Positions 41,603 through 49,637 of a stretch of 64,000 bases of DNA are shown here, one piece after another; position 1 is the stretch's first letter, and each line of letters opens with the position of its first letter. The notes below the pieces were generated by a model. The model had not been told where the DNA came from, ran no database searches, and saw only the letters and a list, made by a program, of their open reading frames with translations. The position numbers were made by a program, and so were the translations under genes. Source of the DNA: Mesorhizobium sp. INR15 (GTDB lineage: Bacteria > Pseudomonadota > Alphaproteobacteria > Rhizobiales > Rhizobiaceae); assembly GCF_015500075.1 (NCBI RefSeq), contig NZ_CP045496.1, forward strand, positions 434,001 through 498,000. The letters are read 5' to 3'.

Positions 41603-42205
41603 TTACCAGGGCAAAACCGATATCTCCGGCCAGTTGGCCTTCGCGCGGCTGCCCTTGGCTTCATGGGTGCGCTGATTGTCCATCATCTTGTTCGGCGTGA
41701 TGCGGAACGAGAAAATGTCATCCAGGCCGAATGGCGCCACGAGATCTGGCTGACCATCAGCATCAAAGCGAAGACCGACCGCGTGCGTTTTTGAGGCGAA
41801 ATAACCGACCGATTCACTGGCGTTGGTGTAGCGCGGGCACGGCTGCCCGAATTTCCGCGGATACCAGAGATGAACGCGGGCCTGGTTGCGGATTTCGACC
41901 GGCAGCGGCAGGCCGGCAAAGACCGGGGCGGCCCCGGCAATCACCCGGTCCTCGGCCTCGTAGGACAGGTCCGTGTCGTCGAAATAGAACAGGTCGACAT
42001 CCTTGATACCGTAGCCGGATGGCTTGCCGGCCAGGTGGTTCCAGACGCTGTTGTAGAGCACCCCGGAAACCACCAGCCAATCCGGCAAGGCAAGGCGCCG
42101 CGCACCGGCCAGCGCCTCACGGACCAGCGGATCGGCCAGCACGATGTCGAGAAACGCAGCACGCTGCGTTTCGCAGGAGAGCCCGGAATAGCGCAGATGG
42201 TCCAT
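41603..42205 (-). CDS. Nucleotidyltransferase family protein (NTP_transf_6/DUF925)
   Basis: 200 aa. N-terminal helices, then GVLYNSVWNHLAGKPSGYGI and KDVDLFYFDDTDLSYEAEDR with the paired Asp of the nucleotidyltransferase fold. YPRKFGQPCPRYTNASES and FGLDDIFSFRITPNK are family stretches. Function in bacteria not established. It lies just downstream of pheT (52 nt) on the same strand and could be the tail of that operon. Confidence 0.85.
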   Translation of the reverse strand: MDHLRYSGLSCETQRAAFLDIVLADPLVREALAGARRLALPDWLVVSGVLYNSVWNHLAGKPSGYGIKDVDLFYFDDTDLSYEAEDRVIAGAAPVFAGLPLPVEIRNQARVHLWYPRKFGQPCPRYTNASESVGYFASKTHAVGLRFDADGQPDLVAPFGLDDIFSFRITPNKMMDNQRTHEAKGSRAKANWPEISVLPW

Positions 42206-42257
42206 CCCCCTTTGGAGGGCGATTCGCCACCTGCCCGCAATCCGTAGTTCTTATGCT

Positions 42258-44666
42258 TTAGCCGCGCAGCACGCCGCCCGTCTGCTTGCCGACGTTCTCG
42301 GTAATGCGCTTGGCCAAAGCCTCGAAATCCTCGTCGGTCAGCGTCTTCTCGATCGGCTGGATCGACACTTCGATGGCGATCGACTTCTTGCCCTCACCAA
42401 GCGACGCACCCTCGAAAATATCGAAGACCGCGACGGCTGATATCAGCTTCTTGTCGGCGGCAAGGGCGGCGCGCACCAGCGTACCGGCCTCGACCGTCTT
42501 GTCGACGACAAAGGCGAAGTCGCGCTTCACCGCCTGGAACGCCGAGAGTTCGAGCTTCGGCTTGGTCTTCGTCGGCTTGGCCTTGGCTTCCGGCACGGCA
42601 TCGACAAACACCTCGAAGCCGCAGAGCGGCCCCGAGACATCCAGCCCTTCCAGCGTCTTCGGATGGAATTCGCCGAACGTGCCGAGGATGACTTTTGGTC
42701 CCAGCTTGATCGTGCCGGAGCGGCCGGGATGATACCAGGCTGGTCCGCCCGCTTCGATCTGCAGCCGGTCGACCGGTGCGCCGCAGGCTTCAAGTGCCGC
42801 GATCGCGTCCGCCTTGGCGTCGAACACACCGACCGGCCCGGAATTGCCCGCCCAGTTGCGGCCCGAGCCGTCGAGCTTGGCGGTGCCGCGCCGCACGCCG
42901 GCGGCAACGCGCCGCTGCTGGTCGGCGCCGTCGCCTTCATAGGTGCCGGAGACCTCGAACAGCGCGACGTCGCCAATGCCCTTGTCGGCATTGCGCTGGG
43001 CAGCCGCGATCAGGCCCGGCAGCAGCGACGGCCGCATGTCGGACATGTCGGCGGCGATCGGGTTGGCGAGCTTCAGCGCCGTCTGGCCGCCACCGAACAG
43101 TTCAGCGTGCTTGGCCGGGATGAAGGACCAGGTGACGGCCTCCATCATGCCGCGCACGGCGAGCGCGCGCTTGGCGGTACGGGTGCGCACCTGCAGCGTG
43201 GTCAGGATCCTGGCGTTGACCGCGTCATGCGCACCGAGCGGCTGCGGCACGATGTTGTCGACACCGTGGATGCGCATCACTTCCTCGACCAGGTCGGCCT
43301 TGCCGTCGACATCGGGACGCCAGGACGGCACGGCTACATCGATGATATCTCCCGCCCCTTGCGGCTTGAAGCCGAGGCGCGACAGGATATCGAGGCTTTC
43401 GGTCTTCGGCACTTCGATGCCGGTCAACCGCTTCACTTCCGACACCGGGAAGGAGACGATCTTGGGCTGGTGGCCGGCATAGCCGACGACTTCGGTATCC
43501 GTTGGCGTGCCGCCGCAGAACTCCAGCACCAGTTTGGTTGCCAGTTCGACTCCCGGAACCATCATGTCCGGATCGACGCCACGCTCGAACCGGTAGCGGG
43601 CGTCAGTGATGATGCCGAGCGTCCGGCCGGTGCGGGCGGTTGTGATCGGATCCCAGAGGGCGGATTCGATCAGCACATCCGTGGTGTTCTCGTCGCAGCC
43701 AGAATGCTCGCCACCCATGACGCCGGCGATAGATTCCACACCATTGTCATCCGATATGGCGCACATGTCAGGCGTGAGCGTGTATTCGCGGCCATCAAGC
43801 GCCAGCACCTTTTCGCCTTCGCGGGCACGGCGCACGACGAGATCGCCGGCAACCTTCTTCGCGTCAAAGACATGCAGCGGCCGGCCGCGATCGAAGGTGA
43901 CGTAGTTGGTGATGTCGACCAGCGCGCTGATTGGCCGAAGGCCAATGGCGATCAGCCGCTGCTGCAGCCATTTCGGCGACGGGCCATTCTTGACGCCCTT
44001 GACCAGCCGCAACGCGAAACCGGGGCAGAGCTCCGGCGCTTCGATCGTCACTTTGACCGGGGTTGCACCCTGGCCTGGTATCGCTTCGATCGGCGCGGTC
44101 TTCAACGTGCCAAGCCCGCTCGCAGCGAGATCGCGGGCGATGCCGTGAACGCTGGTGGCATCCGGCCGGTTCGGCGTCAGGTTGATCTCGATCAGCGGGT
44201 CGTCGAGATGGGCATAGGCGGCATAGCTGGTGCCGACCGGTGCGTCCGCAGGCAGGTCGATGATGCCGTCATGCTCGTCCGACAGTTCGAGTTCACGCTC
44301 GGAACACATCATGCCATGGCTTTCGACGCCACGTATCTTGCCGACCGTCAGGGTCACGTCGATGCCGGGGACATAGGCGCCGGGCGCCGCGAAGGCACCG
44401 ATCAGGCCAGCCCGCGCATTAGGGGCGCCGCAGACCACCTGGATTGGCGCCTTGCCGTCGCCGGTATCGACCATCAGCACGCGCAGGCGGTCGGCATCGG
44501 GATGCTGGACCGCCGTCAGCACCTTGGCGATGACGAAGGGCTTCAGGTTCGACTTGTCATCGACATGCTCGACCTCGAGGCCGATCGATGTCAGCCGCTC
44601 GACGATCTCGTTGAGCGAGGCGTCGGTCTCAAGATGGTCCTTGAGCCAGGAGAGGGTGAATTTCAT
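42258..44666 (-). CDS. pheT: Phenylalanine-tRNA ligase beta subunit
   Basis: 802 aa, the usual size. MKFTLSWLKDHLETDASLNE at the start, then the tRNA-binding (EMAP-like) domain, B3/B4 editing domain, B5 DNA-binding-like domain and the C-terminal ferredoxin-fold anticodon-binding domain (FAFVVDKTVEAGTLVRAAL). It forms the alpha2-beta2 enzyme with PheS. Its ATG overlaps the stop of the GFA gene (atga at 44663-44666); usually pheT follows pheS directly. Confidence 0.96.
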   Translation of the reverse strand: MKFTLSWLKDHLETDASLNEIVERLTSIGLEVEHVDDKSNLKPFVIAKVLTAVQHPDADRLRVLMVDTGDGKAPIQVVCGAPNARAGLIGAFAAPGAYVPGIDVTLTVGKIRGVESHGMMCSERELELSDEHDGIIDLPADAPVGTSYAAYAHLDDPLIEINLTPNRPDATSVHGIARDLAASGLGTLKTAPIEAIPGQGATPVKVTIEAPELCPGFALRLVKGVKNGPSPKWLQQRLIAIGLRPISALVDITNYVTFDRGRPLHVFDAKKVAGDLVVRRAREGEKVLALDGREYTLTPDMCAISDDNGVESIAGVMGGEHSGCDENTTDVLIESALWDPITTARTGRTLGIITDARYRFERGVDPDMMVPGVELATKLVLEFCGGTPTDTEVVGYAGHQPKIVSFPVSEVKRLTGIEVPKTESLDILSRLGFKPQGAGDIIDVAVPSWRPDVDGKADLVEEVMRIHGVDNIVPQPLGAHDAVNARILTTLQVRTRTAKRALAVRGMMEAVTWSFIPAKHAELFGGGQTALKLANPIAADMSDMRPSLLPGLIAAAQRNADKGIGDVALFEVSGTYEGDGADQQRRVAAGVRRGTAKLDGSGRNWAGNSGPVGVFDAKADAIAALEACGAPVDRLQIEAGGPAWYHPGRSGTIKLGPKVILGTFGEFHPKTLEGLDVSGPLCGFEVFVDAVPEAKAKPTKTKPKLELSAFQAVKRDFAFVVDKTVEAGTLVRAALAADKKLISAVAVFDIFEGASLGEGKKSIAIEVSIQPIEKTLTDEDFEALAKRITENVGKQTGGVLRG

Positions 44667-45103
44667 GACTGTGTTCCGTCTGGTCTTTGTTCGCTGGCGG
44701 GCCTGGGCACGCTGGTCTTCAAATGGCGGGGCAGCGCGTCCGCGATGGTCAGGAAGGGCAGCTGTTCGCTCACATAGGCATGGTGCGTCGGTGGGAAGTC
44801 GGCGGGCACGTCCATGGCGCCGAGCATGAAGTAGATGTCGTCTTCCAGCCGCTCGTCGACATAGGCAATCGGCGAACCGCAGATGCCGCAAAACGAGCGC
44901 GTCACCGCGCCATTCTCGAACATCTTCAGCGCCTTGCCGGTGAAGGCCACCTGGCCAGCCATGAAGCCGACAAAGGCCGATACCGGCGCGCCACTGGCCC
45001 GCCGGCAATCGCCGCAATGGCAATAGCTGACGTGATGCGGTTCGGCCGAGGCCTCGAACCGCACGGCGCCACAGCGGCAGCCGCCGGCATGGGCAGCTGT
45101 CAT
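44663..45103 (-). CDS. GFA family (glutathione-dependent formaldehyde-activating enzyme-like) protein
   Basis: 146 aa. Zinc-binding Cys pattern: GGCRCGAVRFE, SYCHCGDCRRASGAP and FCGICGSPIAY, as in the GFA/CENP-V fold. The start overlaps the pheS stop (ATG 45103-45101 with TGA ending at 45100) and the stop overlaps the pheT start. It is therefore embedded between the two synthetase subunit genes with 4-nt overlaps on both sides. GFA members bind glutathione or other small thiols; many have no known substrate. Confidence 0.88.
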   Translation of the reverse strand: MTAAHAGGCRCGAVRFEASAEPHHVSYCHCGDCRRASGAPVSAFVGFMAGQVAFTGKALKMFENGAVTRSFCGICGSPIAYVDERLEDDIYFMLGAMDVPADFPPTHHAYVSEQLPFLTIADALPRHLKTSVPRPASEQRPDGTQS

Positions 45104-46203
45104 GCGCTCAGGCCTCCGAACAGGGTCGGCATGTCGAGCGGCCGGAAGCCATAATGCGACAGCCAGCGCACGTCGGCATCGAAGAAGGCGCGCAGGTCCG
45201 GCATGCCGTATTTCAGCATGGCGATGCGGTCGATGCCCATGCCCCAGGCAAAGCCCTGGTACTCGTCGGGATCGAGCCCGCCGGCCTTCAGCACGTTGGG
45301 ATGCACCATGCCGCAGCCGAGGATCTCCATCCAGTCGGAGCCTTCGCCGAAGCGCACTTCCCCCGGCCGCGAACGGTCGCACTGGATGTCGACCTCGAGA
45401 CTTGGCTCGGTGAACGGGAAGAAGGATGGGCGAAAGCGCATCTTGACTTGCGGCACTTCGAAGAAGGCCTTGCAGAACTCCTCCAGCACCCACTTCATGT
45501 TGGCGACATTGGCCGTCTTGTCGATCACCAGCCCCTCGACCTGATGGAACATCGGCGAGTGGGTGGCGTCCGAATCCTGCCGGTAGGTCTTGCCCGGAAT
45601 GACGATGCGGATCGGCGGCTTCTTGGTCTCCATGGTGCGGATCTGCACAGGCGAGGTGTGGGTGCGCAAAAGCTTGCGCTCGCCCTTCTCGTCCGGCTGG
45701 AAGAAGAAGGTGTCGTGCATCTCGCGGGCCGGATGGCCCTCGGGGAAGTTCAGCGCGGTGAAATTGTAATAGTCGGTCTCGACGTCGGGGCCCTCGGCGA
45801 TCGAGAAGCCGAGATCGCCGAAGATCGCCGCGATCTCGTCGATGACCTGGCTGATCGGATGGATGCGGCCACGCTCGGCCGGCGACTGCCGCACCGGCAA
45901 GGTCACGTCGACCTTCTCGGCGACCAGCCGAGCGGTGATCGCGACATCGCGGAGTTCGGACCGGCGCGATGTCAGCGCATCGGTGACCCGGTTCTTCAGG
46001 CCGTTGATGGCAGGACCCTTGGCCTGACGCTCCTCGGCGCTCATCGAACCGAGCGTCTTCAGCATCTCGGAAACCGAGCCCTTTTTGCCCAGTGCGGCGA
46101 CGCGCACCGCCTCGATCGACTGTTCGTCGGCGGCCGACGCGATGTCAGCCATCAGGGAATTTTCAAGCGTTTCAAGGCCAGTGGTTGCGTCGTTCACGGT
46201 CAA
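45100..46203 (-). CDS. pheS: Phenylalanine-tRNA ligase alpha subunit
   Basis: About 367 aa. N-terminal coiled-coil domain, then the class II aminoacyl-tRNA synthetase core: HPISQVIDEIAAIFGDLGFS, VLRTHTSPVQIRTM-like stretch (LLRTHTSPVQIRTMETKK), motif 2 KTYRQDSDATHSPMFHQVEG, and motif 3 GWGMGIDRIAMLKYGMPDLR-like (FAWGMGIDRIAMLKYG). The first in-frame start is TTG 46203; GTG 46197 (MNDATTG) is as likely, and the Shine-Dalgarno is weak for both. A terminator lies between it and rplT, so it has its own promoter. Confidence 0.95.
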   Translation of the reverse strand: MTVNDATTGLETLENSLMADIASAADEQSIEAVRVAALGKKGSVSEMLKTLGSMSAEERQAKGPAINGLKNRVTDALTSRRSELRDVAITARLVAEKVDVTLPVRQSPAERGRIHPISQVIDEIAAIFGDLGFSIAEGPDVETDYYNFTALNFPEGHPAREMHDTFFFQPDEKGERKLLRTHTSPVQIRTMETKKPPIRIVIPGKTYRQDSDATHSPMFHQVEGLVIDKTANVANMKWVLEEFCKAFFEVPQVKMRFRPSFFPFTEPSLEVDIQCDRSRPGEVRFGEGSDWMEILGCGMVHPNVLKAGGLDPDEYQGFAWGMGIDRIAMLKYGMPDLRAFFDADVRWLSHYGFRPLDMPTLFGGLSA

Positions 46204-46265
46204 ACTCGCTACGTTGGAAAATCCACGCTAACGTGAAAGTCACGTTAAACGTGATATTCGGCATA

Positions 46266-46300
46266 AGAAAACCCGCGCCAGCCGTGCCAGCGCGGGTTCC
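46266..46300 (-). terminator. Rho-independent terminator after rplT
   Basis: Read on the minus strand: aacccgcgctggc, short loop, gccagcgcgggttttctt region (stem arms acccgcgc at 46271-46278 and gcgcgggt at 46290-46297), then a T-rich tail. It ends the rpmI-rplT transcript before pheS. Confidence 0.85.
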
Positions 46301-46338
46301 CCAAATCAGAATTTCGAATGCTTGGGAAGCGCTGGTCG

Positions 46339-46740
46339 TTAAGCGACAGCGCTTTCAAAAGCGTTCGGGGTGGTGTTCTTAAGATATTCAAGCGCAACCT
46401 TGGCCTTGGCGACCAGAGCGGCGAAAGCCTGCGGCTCGTGGATGGCCATGTCCGACAGGATCTTGCGGTCAATCTCGATGCCAGACTTGTTGAGGCCGTC
46501 AATGAAGCGGCCATAGGTCAGGCCGTGTTCGTGGGTCGCGGCGTTGATGCGCTGGATCCACAGCGCGCGGAACGAGCGCTTGCGGTTCTTGCGGTCGCGA
46601 TAAGCGTACTGCAGCGACTTTTCCACCGCCTGCTTGGCGATGCGGATGGTGTTCTTGCGACGGCCGTAGAAACCCTTAGCGGCTTTCAGGACCTTCTTGT
46701 GCTTGGCGTGCGAGGTGACGCCTCTCTTTACGCGTGCCAT
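46339..46740 (-). CDS. rplT: 50S ribosomal protein L20
   Basis: 133 aa with the L20 signature: MARVKRGVTSHAKHKKVLKA, GFYGRRKNTIRIAKQAVEKS and the conserved RDRKNRKRSFRALWIQRIN. Binds 23S rRNA and is needed for early 50S assembly; L20 controls its own operon in characterised bacteria. It lies 143 nt after rpmI with a repeat between, and ends at a strong terminator. Confidence 0.97.
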   Translation of the reverse strand: MARVKRGVTSHAKHKKVLKAAKGFYGRRKNTIRIAKQAVEKSLQYAYRDRKNRKRSFRALWIQRINAATHEHGLTYGRFIDGLNKSGIEIDRKILSDMAIHEPQAFAALVAKAKVALEYLKNTTPNAFESAVA

Positions 46741-46756
46741 GTCATGATCTCCTTAA

Positions 46757-46882
46757 AAGCAATTCCAGGTGCCTAGCGGTCTTCCGTTCGGAATTGCGTA
46801 AAACAAATGCGTGTCCGGACCGAATGATCTTATTTTGGCGAATGATGTTTTCCAAAAAGTCTGCAACTTTTTGGCATCATCC
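46757..46882. repeat. Palindromic intergenic repeats between rpmI and rplT
   Basis: Module 1 aattccaggtg...cttccgttcggaattgcg (46757-46797) is related to the elements at 7598 and 27267. Module 2 is a hairpin from gatgttttccaaaaagt to actttttggcatcatc (about 46845-46882). Both sit inside what should be a ribosomal operon, so the transcript must pass through them. Confidence 0.65.
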
Positions 46883-46883
46883 C

Positions 46884-47087
46884 CTAGAGACCGTTCGGAA
46901 GAAAATTCTTGATGACCTTCTTGCCATCCGGTTCAGCCAGAACCATCGTGCCGCGGGCATTTCGAATGAACTTGTTGGAACGCTTGATCATGCCGTGACG
47001 CTTGCCGGCCGCAGCCGACAGGACTTTACCCGTACCTGTGATCTTGAACCGCTTCTTGGCGGCCGATTTGGTCTTCATCTTGGGCAT
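46884..47087 (-). CDS. rpmI: 50S ribosomal protein L35
   Basis: 67 aa, typical length. MPKMKTKSAAKKRFKITGTG at the start, then AAGKRHGMIKRSNKFIRNAR; basic throughout. First gene of the rpmI-rplT unit. A Shine-Dalgarno (acggagtag) lies before ATG. Confidence 0.97.
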   Translation of the reverse strand: MPKMKTKSAAKKRFKITGTGKVLSAAAGKRHGMIKRSNKFIRNARGTMVLAEPDGKKVIKNFLPNGL

Positions 47088-47185
47088 TTTGCTACTCCGT
47101 TTCTATGAGGTCCCTGTCGTGCCTCCGGCACTTCACGCCTCTTGTTTTGTTCGCTTCAGGCCGACCAAAGCCCGAAAAGCAAATG

Positions 47186-47220
47186 AAACCGCCACGGCAT
47201 GCCCTGCCGGGCGGTTTTCT
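47186..47220. terminator. Hairpin between rpmI and the methyltransferase gene
   Basis: Stem accgcc / ggcggt (47188-47193 with 47210-47215) with inner ggca / tgcc pairs. T runs on the plus strand are better than on the minus strand. It lies 90 nt downstream of the minus-strand methyltransferase gene and could end it. Confidence 0.4.
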
Positions 47221-47312
47221 TGAACGGCGGTCCTATACGTCAAAGCAGGCGGCTGCGCAACACCCACGGCGCCGCACGTTGCCGGAATGCCGGGATGCCG
47301 GGCAGTTCGTCG

Positions 47313-47939
47313 TCAGGGAAGCGTAAACCATACCGGCAACATGCCGGACTGCTGGGCGCCGTCGATCAGTTCGAAGGCCGGCAGCGCGACCAGAAACACC
47401 AGACCGTCGAGCAGCGTGGTCAAAAGCAGGCGCGGCTTGAAGCTGCCGGTATCGCCCTCCTGGTAGAGCGAAAGTTTCGGGAAGAAGCGCGGCACCCTTT
47501 TCAGATAAGCTTGGTACGGCGCGCCGAGCGCTTCCTTGAGAAACTTCTCCTCGCGCAGGATGACGATATGGAAGGCGCCCGCGCACAGAACCGCGAAGAG
47601 AATGATGCCGGAGAACGAGCCGATCTGCGCGCCGACGCCGGCAGCTGCCACGGTCGAGAACACATAGAGCGGATTGCGGCTGATCGAATAGGGGCCGCCA
47701 GTCACCACTTCCGCCGATTTGCGGCCACCAATATAGAGCGTCGACCACAAGCGGCCGACAATGCCGAGGAAGATCAGCAGCACGCCGAACATCTCGATCG
47801 TTTCGTGCACCGGTGTGTCCGGCGGGAAAGTCGACTGGCCGAAAAGCAGTGCCGCGAACAGCACGATCACGAGCACCGCGAGCACCAGGCGGCGCATCTG
47901 CTGGTAGTTGCCCAGCCCGTATTTGTATTCTGTGTCCAA
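47313..47939 (-). CDS. Isoprenylcysteine carboxyl methyltransferase-like membrane protein
   Basis: 208 aa with about four to five membrane segments (LVLAVLVIVLFAALLFG, TIEMFGVLLIFLGIVG, FSGIILFAVLCAGAFHIVIL and a C-terminal pair). The ICMT/PEMT-type signature is GPYSISRNPLYVFSTVAAAG followed by REEKFLKEALGAPYQAYLKR. Uses S-adenosylmethionine on a lipid or small substrate; bacterial roles are mostly unknown. Placed between infC and rpmI, which are neighbours in most bacteria. ATG 47939 with tccaccttggac-like upstream, so the start is not strongly supported by a Shine-Dalgarno. Confidence 0.8.
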   Translation of the reverse strand: MDTEYKYGLGNYQQMRRLVLAVLVIVLFAALLFGQSTFPPDTPVHETIEMFGVLLIFLGIVGRLWSTLYIGGRKSAEVVTGGPYSISRNPLYVFSTVAAAGVGAQIGSFSGIILFAVLCAGAFHIVILREEKFLKEALGAPYQAYLKRVPRFFPKLSLYQEGDTGSFKPRLLLTTLLDGLVFLVALPAFELIDGAQQSGMLPVWFTLP

Positions 47940-47984
47940 GGTGGAATCCGATCGTCGAGTGGCTTAGCCGGCGATCGCGGCTTT

Positions 47985-48026
47985 AGCCAATAAACAGGCG
48001 CCCCGCCGATCGTCGGGACGCCCTTT
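47985..48026 (-). terminator. Probable terminator after infC
   Basis: Nine-pair stem (ggcgtcccg with cggggcgcc, one G-T pair; about 47997-48022) followed on the minus strand by tgtttatt. Located about 80 nt downstream of the infC stop. Confidence 0.6.
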
Positions 48027-48107
48027 AGCACAATTCAGGCTGATTTCAGCGTGATCACAAGGCCTAAACGTCATCGTGATCTCGGATGTGCTGATACTCA
48101 GCACAGC

Positions 48108-48644
48108 TTAGCGCGGCGAAAGCACCATCATCATCTGCCGGCCTTCGAGCTTAGGCTCGGCCTCGACCTTGGCGATGGTCGCCACTTCCTCGCGCACCTT
48201 GTTCAGGAGTTGCATGCCGAGTTCCATGTGGGCCATTTCGCGGCCACGGAAACGCAAAGTCAGCTTGACCTTGTCGCCTTCCTCGAAGAAGCGCCGGACA
48301 GCCTTCATCTTGGTCTCGTAGTCGTGACTGTCGATGTTGGGGCGCATCTTGATCTCCTTGATCTCGATGACCTTCTGATTCTTGCGCGCTTCAGCCGCCT
48401 TCTTCTGGTTGGCGTATTTCAGCTTGCCCAGATCGAGGATTTTGACGACGGGCGGTATCGCGTTGGGCGATATCTCGACCAGATCGAGCCCAGCCTCTTC
48501 GGCGAGCAACAATGCGTCGTTGATGGAAACATCGCCGCGGTTCTGGCCTTCGGCGTCAATTAGCTGGACCCGGGGAACCCGGATATCACGATTGGAGCGC
48601 GGGCCATCCTTGGTCGGCGCCGCTGCTTTGAAAGGTCTGCGAAT
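48108..48644 (-). CDS. infC: Translation initiation factor IF-3, ATT start codon
   Basis: 178 aa from ATT 48644. The protein starts with the conserved IRRPFKAAAPTKDGPRSNRD, then VPRVQLIDAEGQNRGDVSIN; the linker KKAAEARKNQKVIEIKEIK is highly charged and the C-terminal domain ends GRQMMMVLSPR. I chose ATT because an aaggag Shine-Dalgarno lies 9 nt upstream and because family members begin here; the frame is open further upstream but that part is not conserved. infC in E. coli also starts with AUU, which lets IF-3 repress its own translation. Confidence 0.93.
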   Translation of the reverse strand: MRRPFKAAAPTKDGPRSNRDIRVPRVQLIDAEGQNRGDVSINDALLLAEEAGLDLVEISPNAIPPVVKILDLGKLKYANQKKAAEARKNQKVIEIKEIKMRPNIDSHDYETKMKAVRRFFEEGDKVKLTLRFRGREMAHMELGMQLLNKVREEVATIAKVEAEPKLEGRQMMMVLSPR

Positions 48645-48813
48645 GGTCGTGGTCTCCTTGGCCGTTTCGTTCAGGGTTTTCAGTTCGGACTGCGGACGCG
48701 CCAATGTGGGGAGCGCGCGGCGCAAGTCAATAGCACAGCGTTGACAGGAAATCACCTTATCGCTGGCCTGCACCAAACAAAGAAAGGTCAGGAGTACTTT
48801 TCGCCACGGCATT

Positions 48814-48851
48814 GCCTGTGTCACAAGACCGGGCCTGTGTCACAAGACCGG
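48814..48851. repeat. Perfect tandem duplication of a 19-bp unit
   Basis: gcctgtgtcacaagaccgg occurs twice in direct succession (48814-48832 and 48833-48851), ending 12 nt before the hydrolase ATG. The unit contains a tgtcaca core, an inverted motif that could bind a regulator. Confidence 0.85.
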
Positions 48852-48863
48852 CGTGAGGAAAAG

Positions 48864-49637
48864 ATGATGACAGCCACGCCCCCTGTCTTTCTGGATGTCG
48901 GTGGAACTGAAATCGCCGTGCGGCATGCGGCGGGATCGGCGCCCGGCATCGTCTGGCTCGGCGGCTACAAGTCCGACATGCTGGGCACCAAGGCCGAGAC
49001 GTTGTCGGCATGGGCCGCAACCGAAGGGCGGGCTTTCCTGCGTCACGACTATTCGGGCCACGGCGAATCGGGCGGCGCCTTTGCCGATGGCACCATCTCG
49101 ACATGGCTGGCGCAAAGCCTCGCCGCCTTCAGGCGTTTCAGCAAGGGCAAACAGATCCTGGTCGGCTCCTCGATGGGCGCCTGGATCGCGCTGCGCATGG
49201 TGCAGGAATTGCGCAAGGCGGGTGACGACAGCATCGCCGGGCTGGTGCTGCTGGCGCCCGCGCCCGATTTCACCGCTGAATTGGTCGAACCGGCGCTGAC
49301 CGAAGCGCAGAAGCGCGACCTCAGCGAAAAAGGCTTCTTCGAGGAGCCTTCCGACTACTCCGCCGAGCCCTACATCTATACGCGCGCGCTCATCGAGGAC
49401 GGGCGCAACAACCTGACGATGACCGGGCCTATCAACACCCATTGCCCGGTGCACATCCTGCAGGGACTGGCCGACGCCGATGTGCCGGCAAGTCATGCCT
49501 TGAAGCTGGTCAGCCTGCTGCCTGCCGACGACGTGACGCTGTCGCTGATCCCAGATGGCGATCATCGCCTGTCGCGGCCGCAGGATCTCGACATGCTGCT
49601 GCGGACGGTTGGCGCCATGGTCGAGAGGGCCGGCTGA
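48864..49637 (+). CDS. Alpha/beta hydrolase
   Basis: 257 aa from ATG 48864 (gtgaggaa upstream; ATG 48867 equally possible). The nucleophile elbow is VGSSMGAW, the Asp in LQGLADADVP, the His in DGDHRLSRP. It resembles the serine hydrolases of the ABHD10 or BAAT-like type. It overlaps the start of the BenE-type transporter gene by tgatg, so the two are coupled. Divergent from infC. Confidence 0.83.
   Translation: MMTATPPVFLDVGGTEIAVRHAAGSAPGIVWLGGYKSDMLGTKAETLSAWAATEGRAFLRHDYSGHGESGGAFADGTISTWLAQSLAAFRRFSKGKQILVGSSMGAWIALRMVQELRKAGDDSIAGLVLLAPAPDFTAELVEPALTEAQKRDLSEKGFFEEPSDYSAEPYIYTRALIEDGRNNLTMTGPINTHCPVHILQGLADADVPASHALKLVSLLPADDVTLSLIPDGDHRLSRPQDLDMLLRTVGAMVERAG

Noticed and set aside
48645..48824. 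N-terminal extension of IF-3
   Set aside because: Not conserved in the family; the ATT at 48644 has an ideal Shine-Dalgarno.
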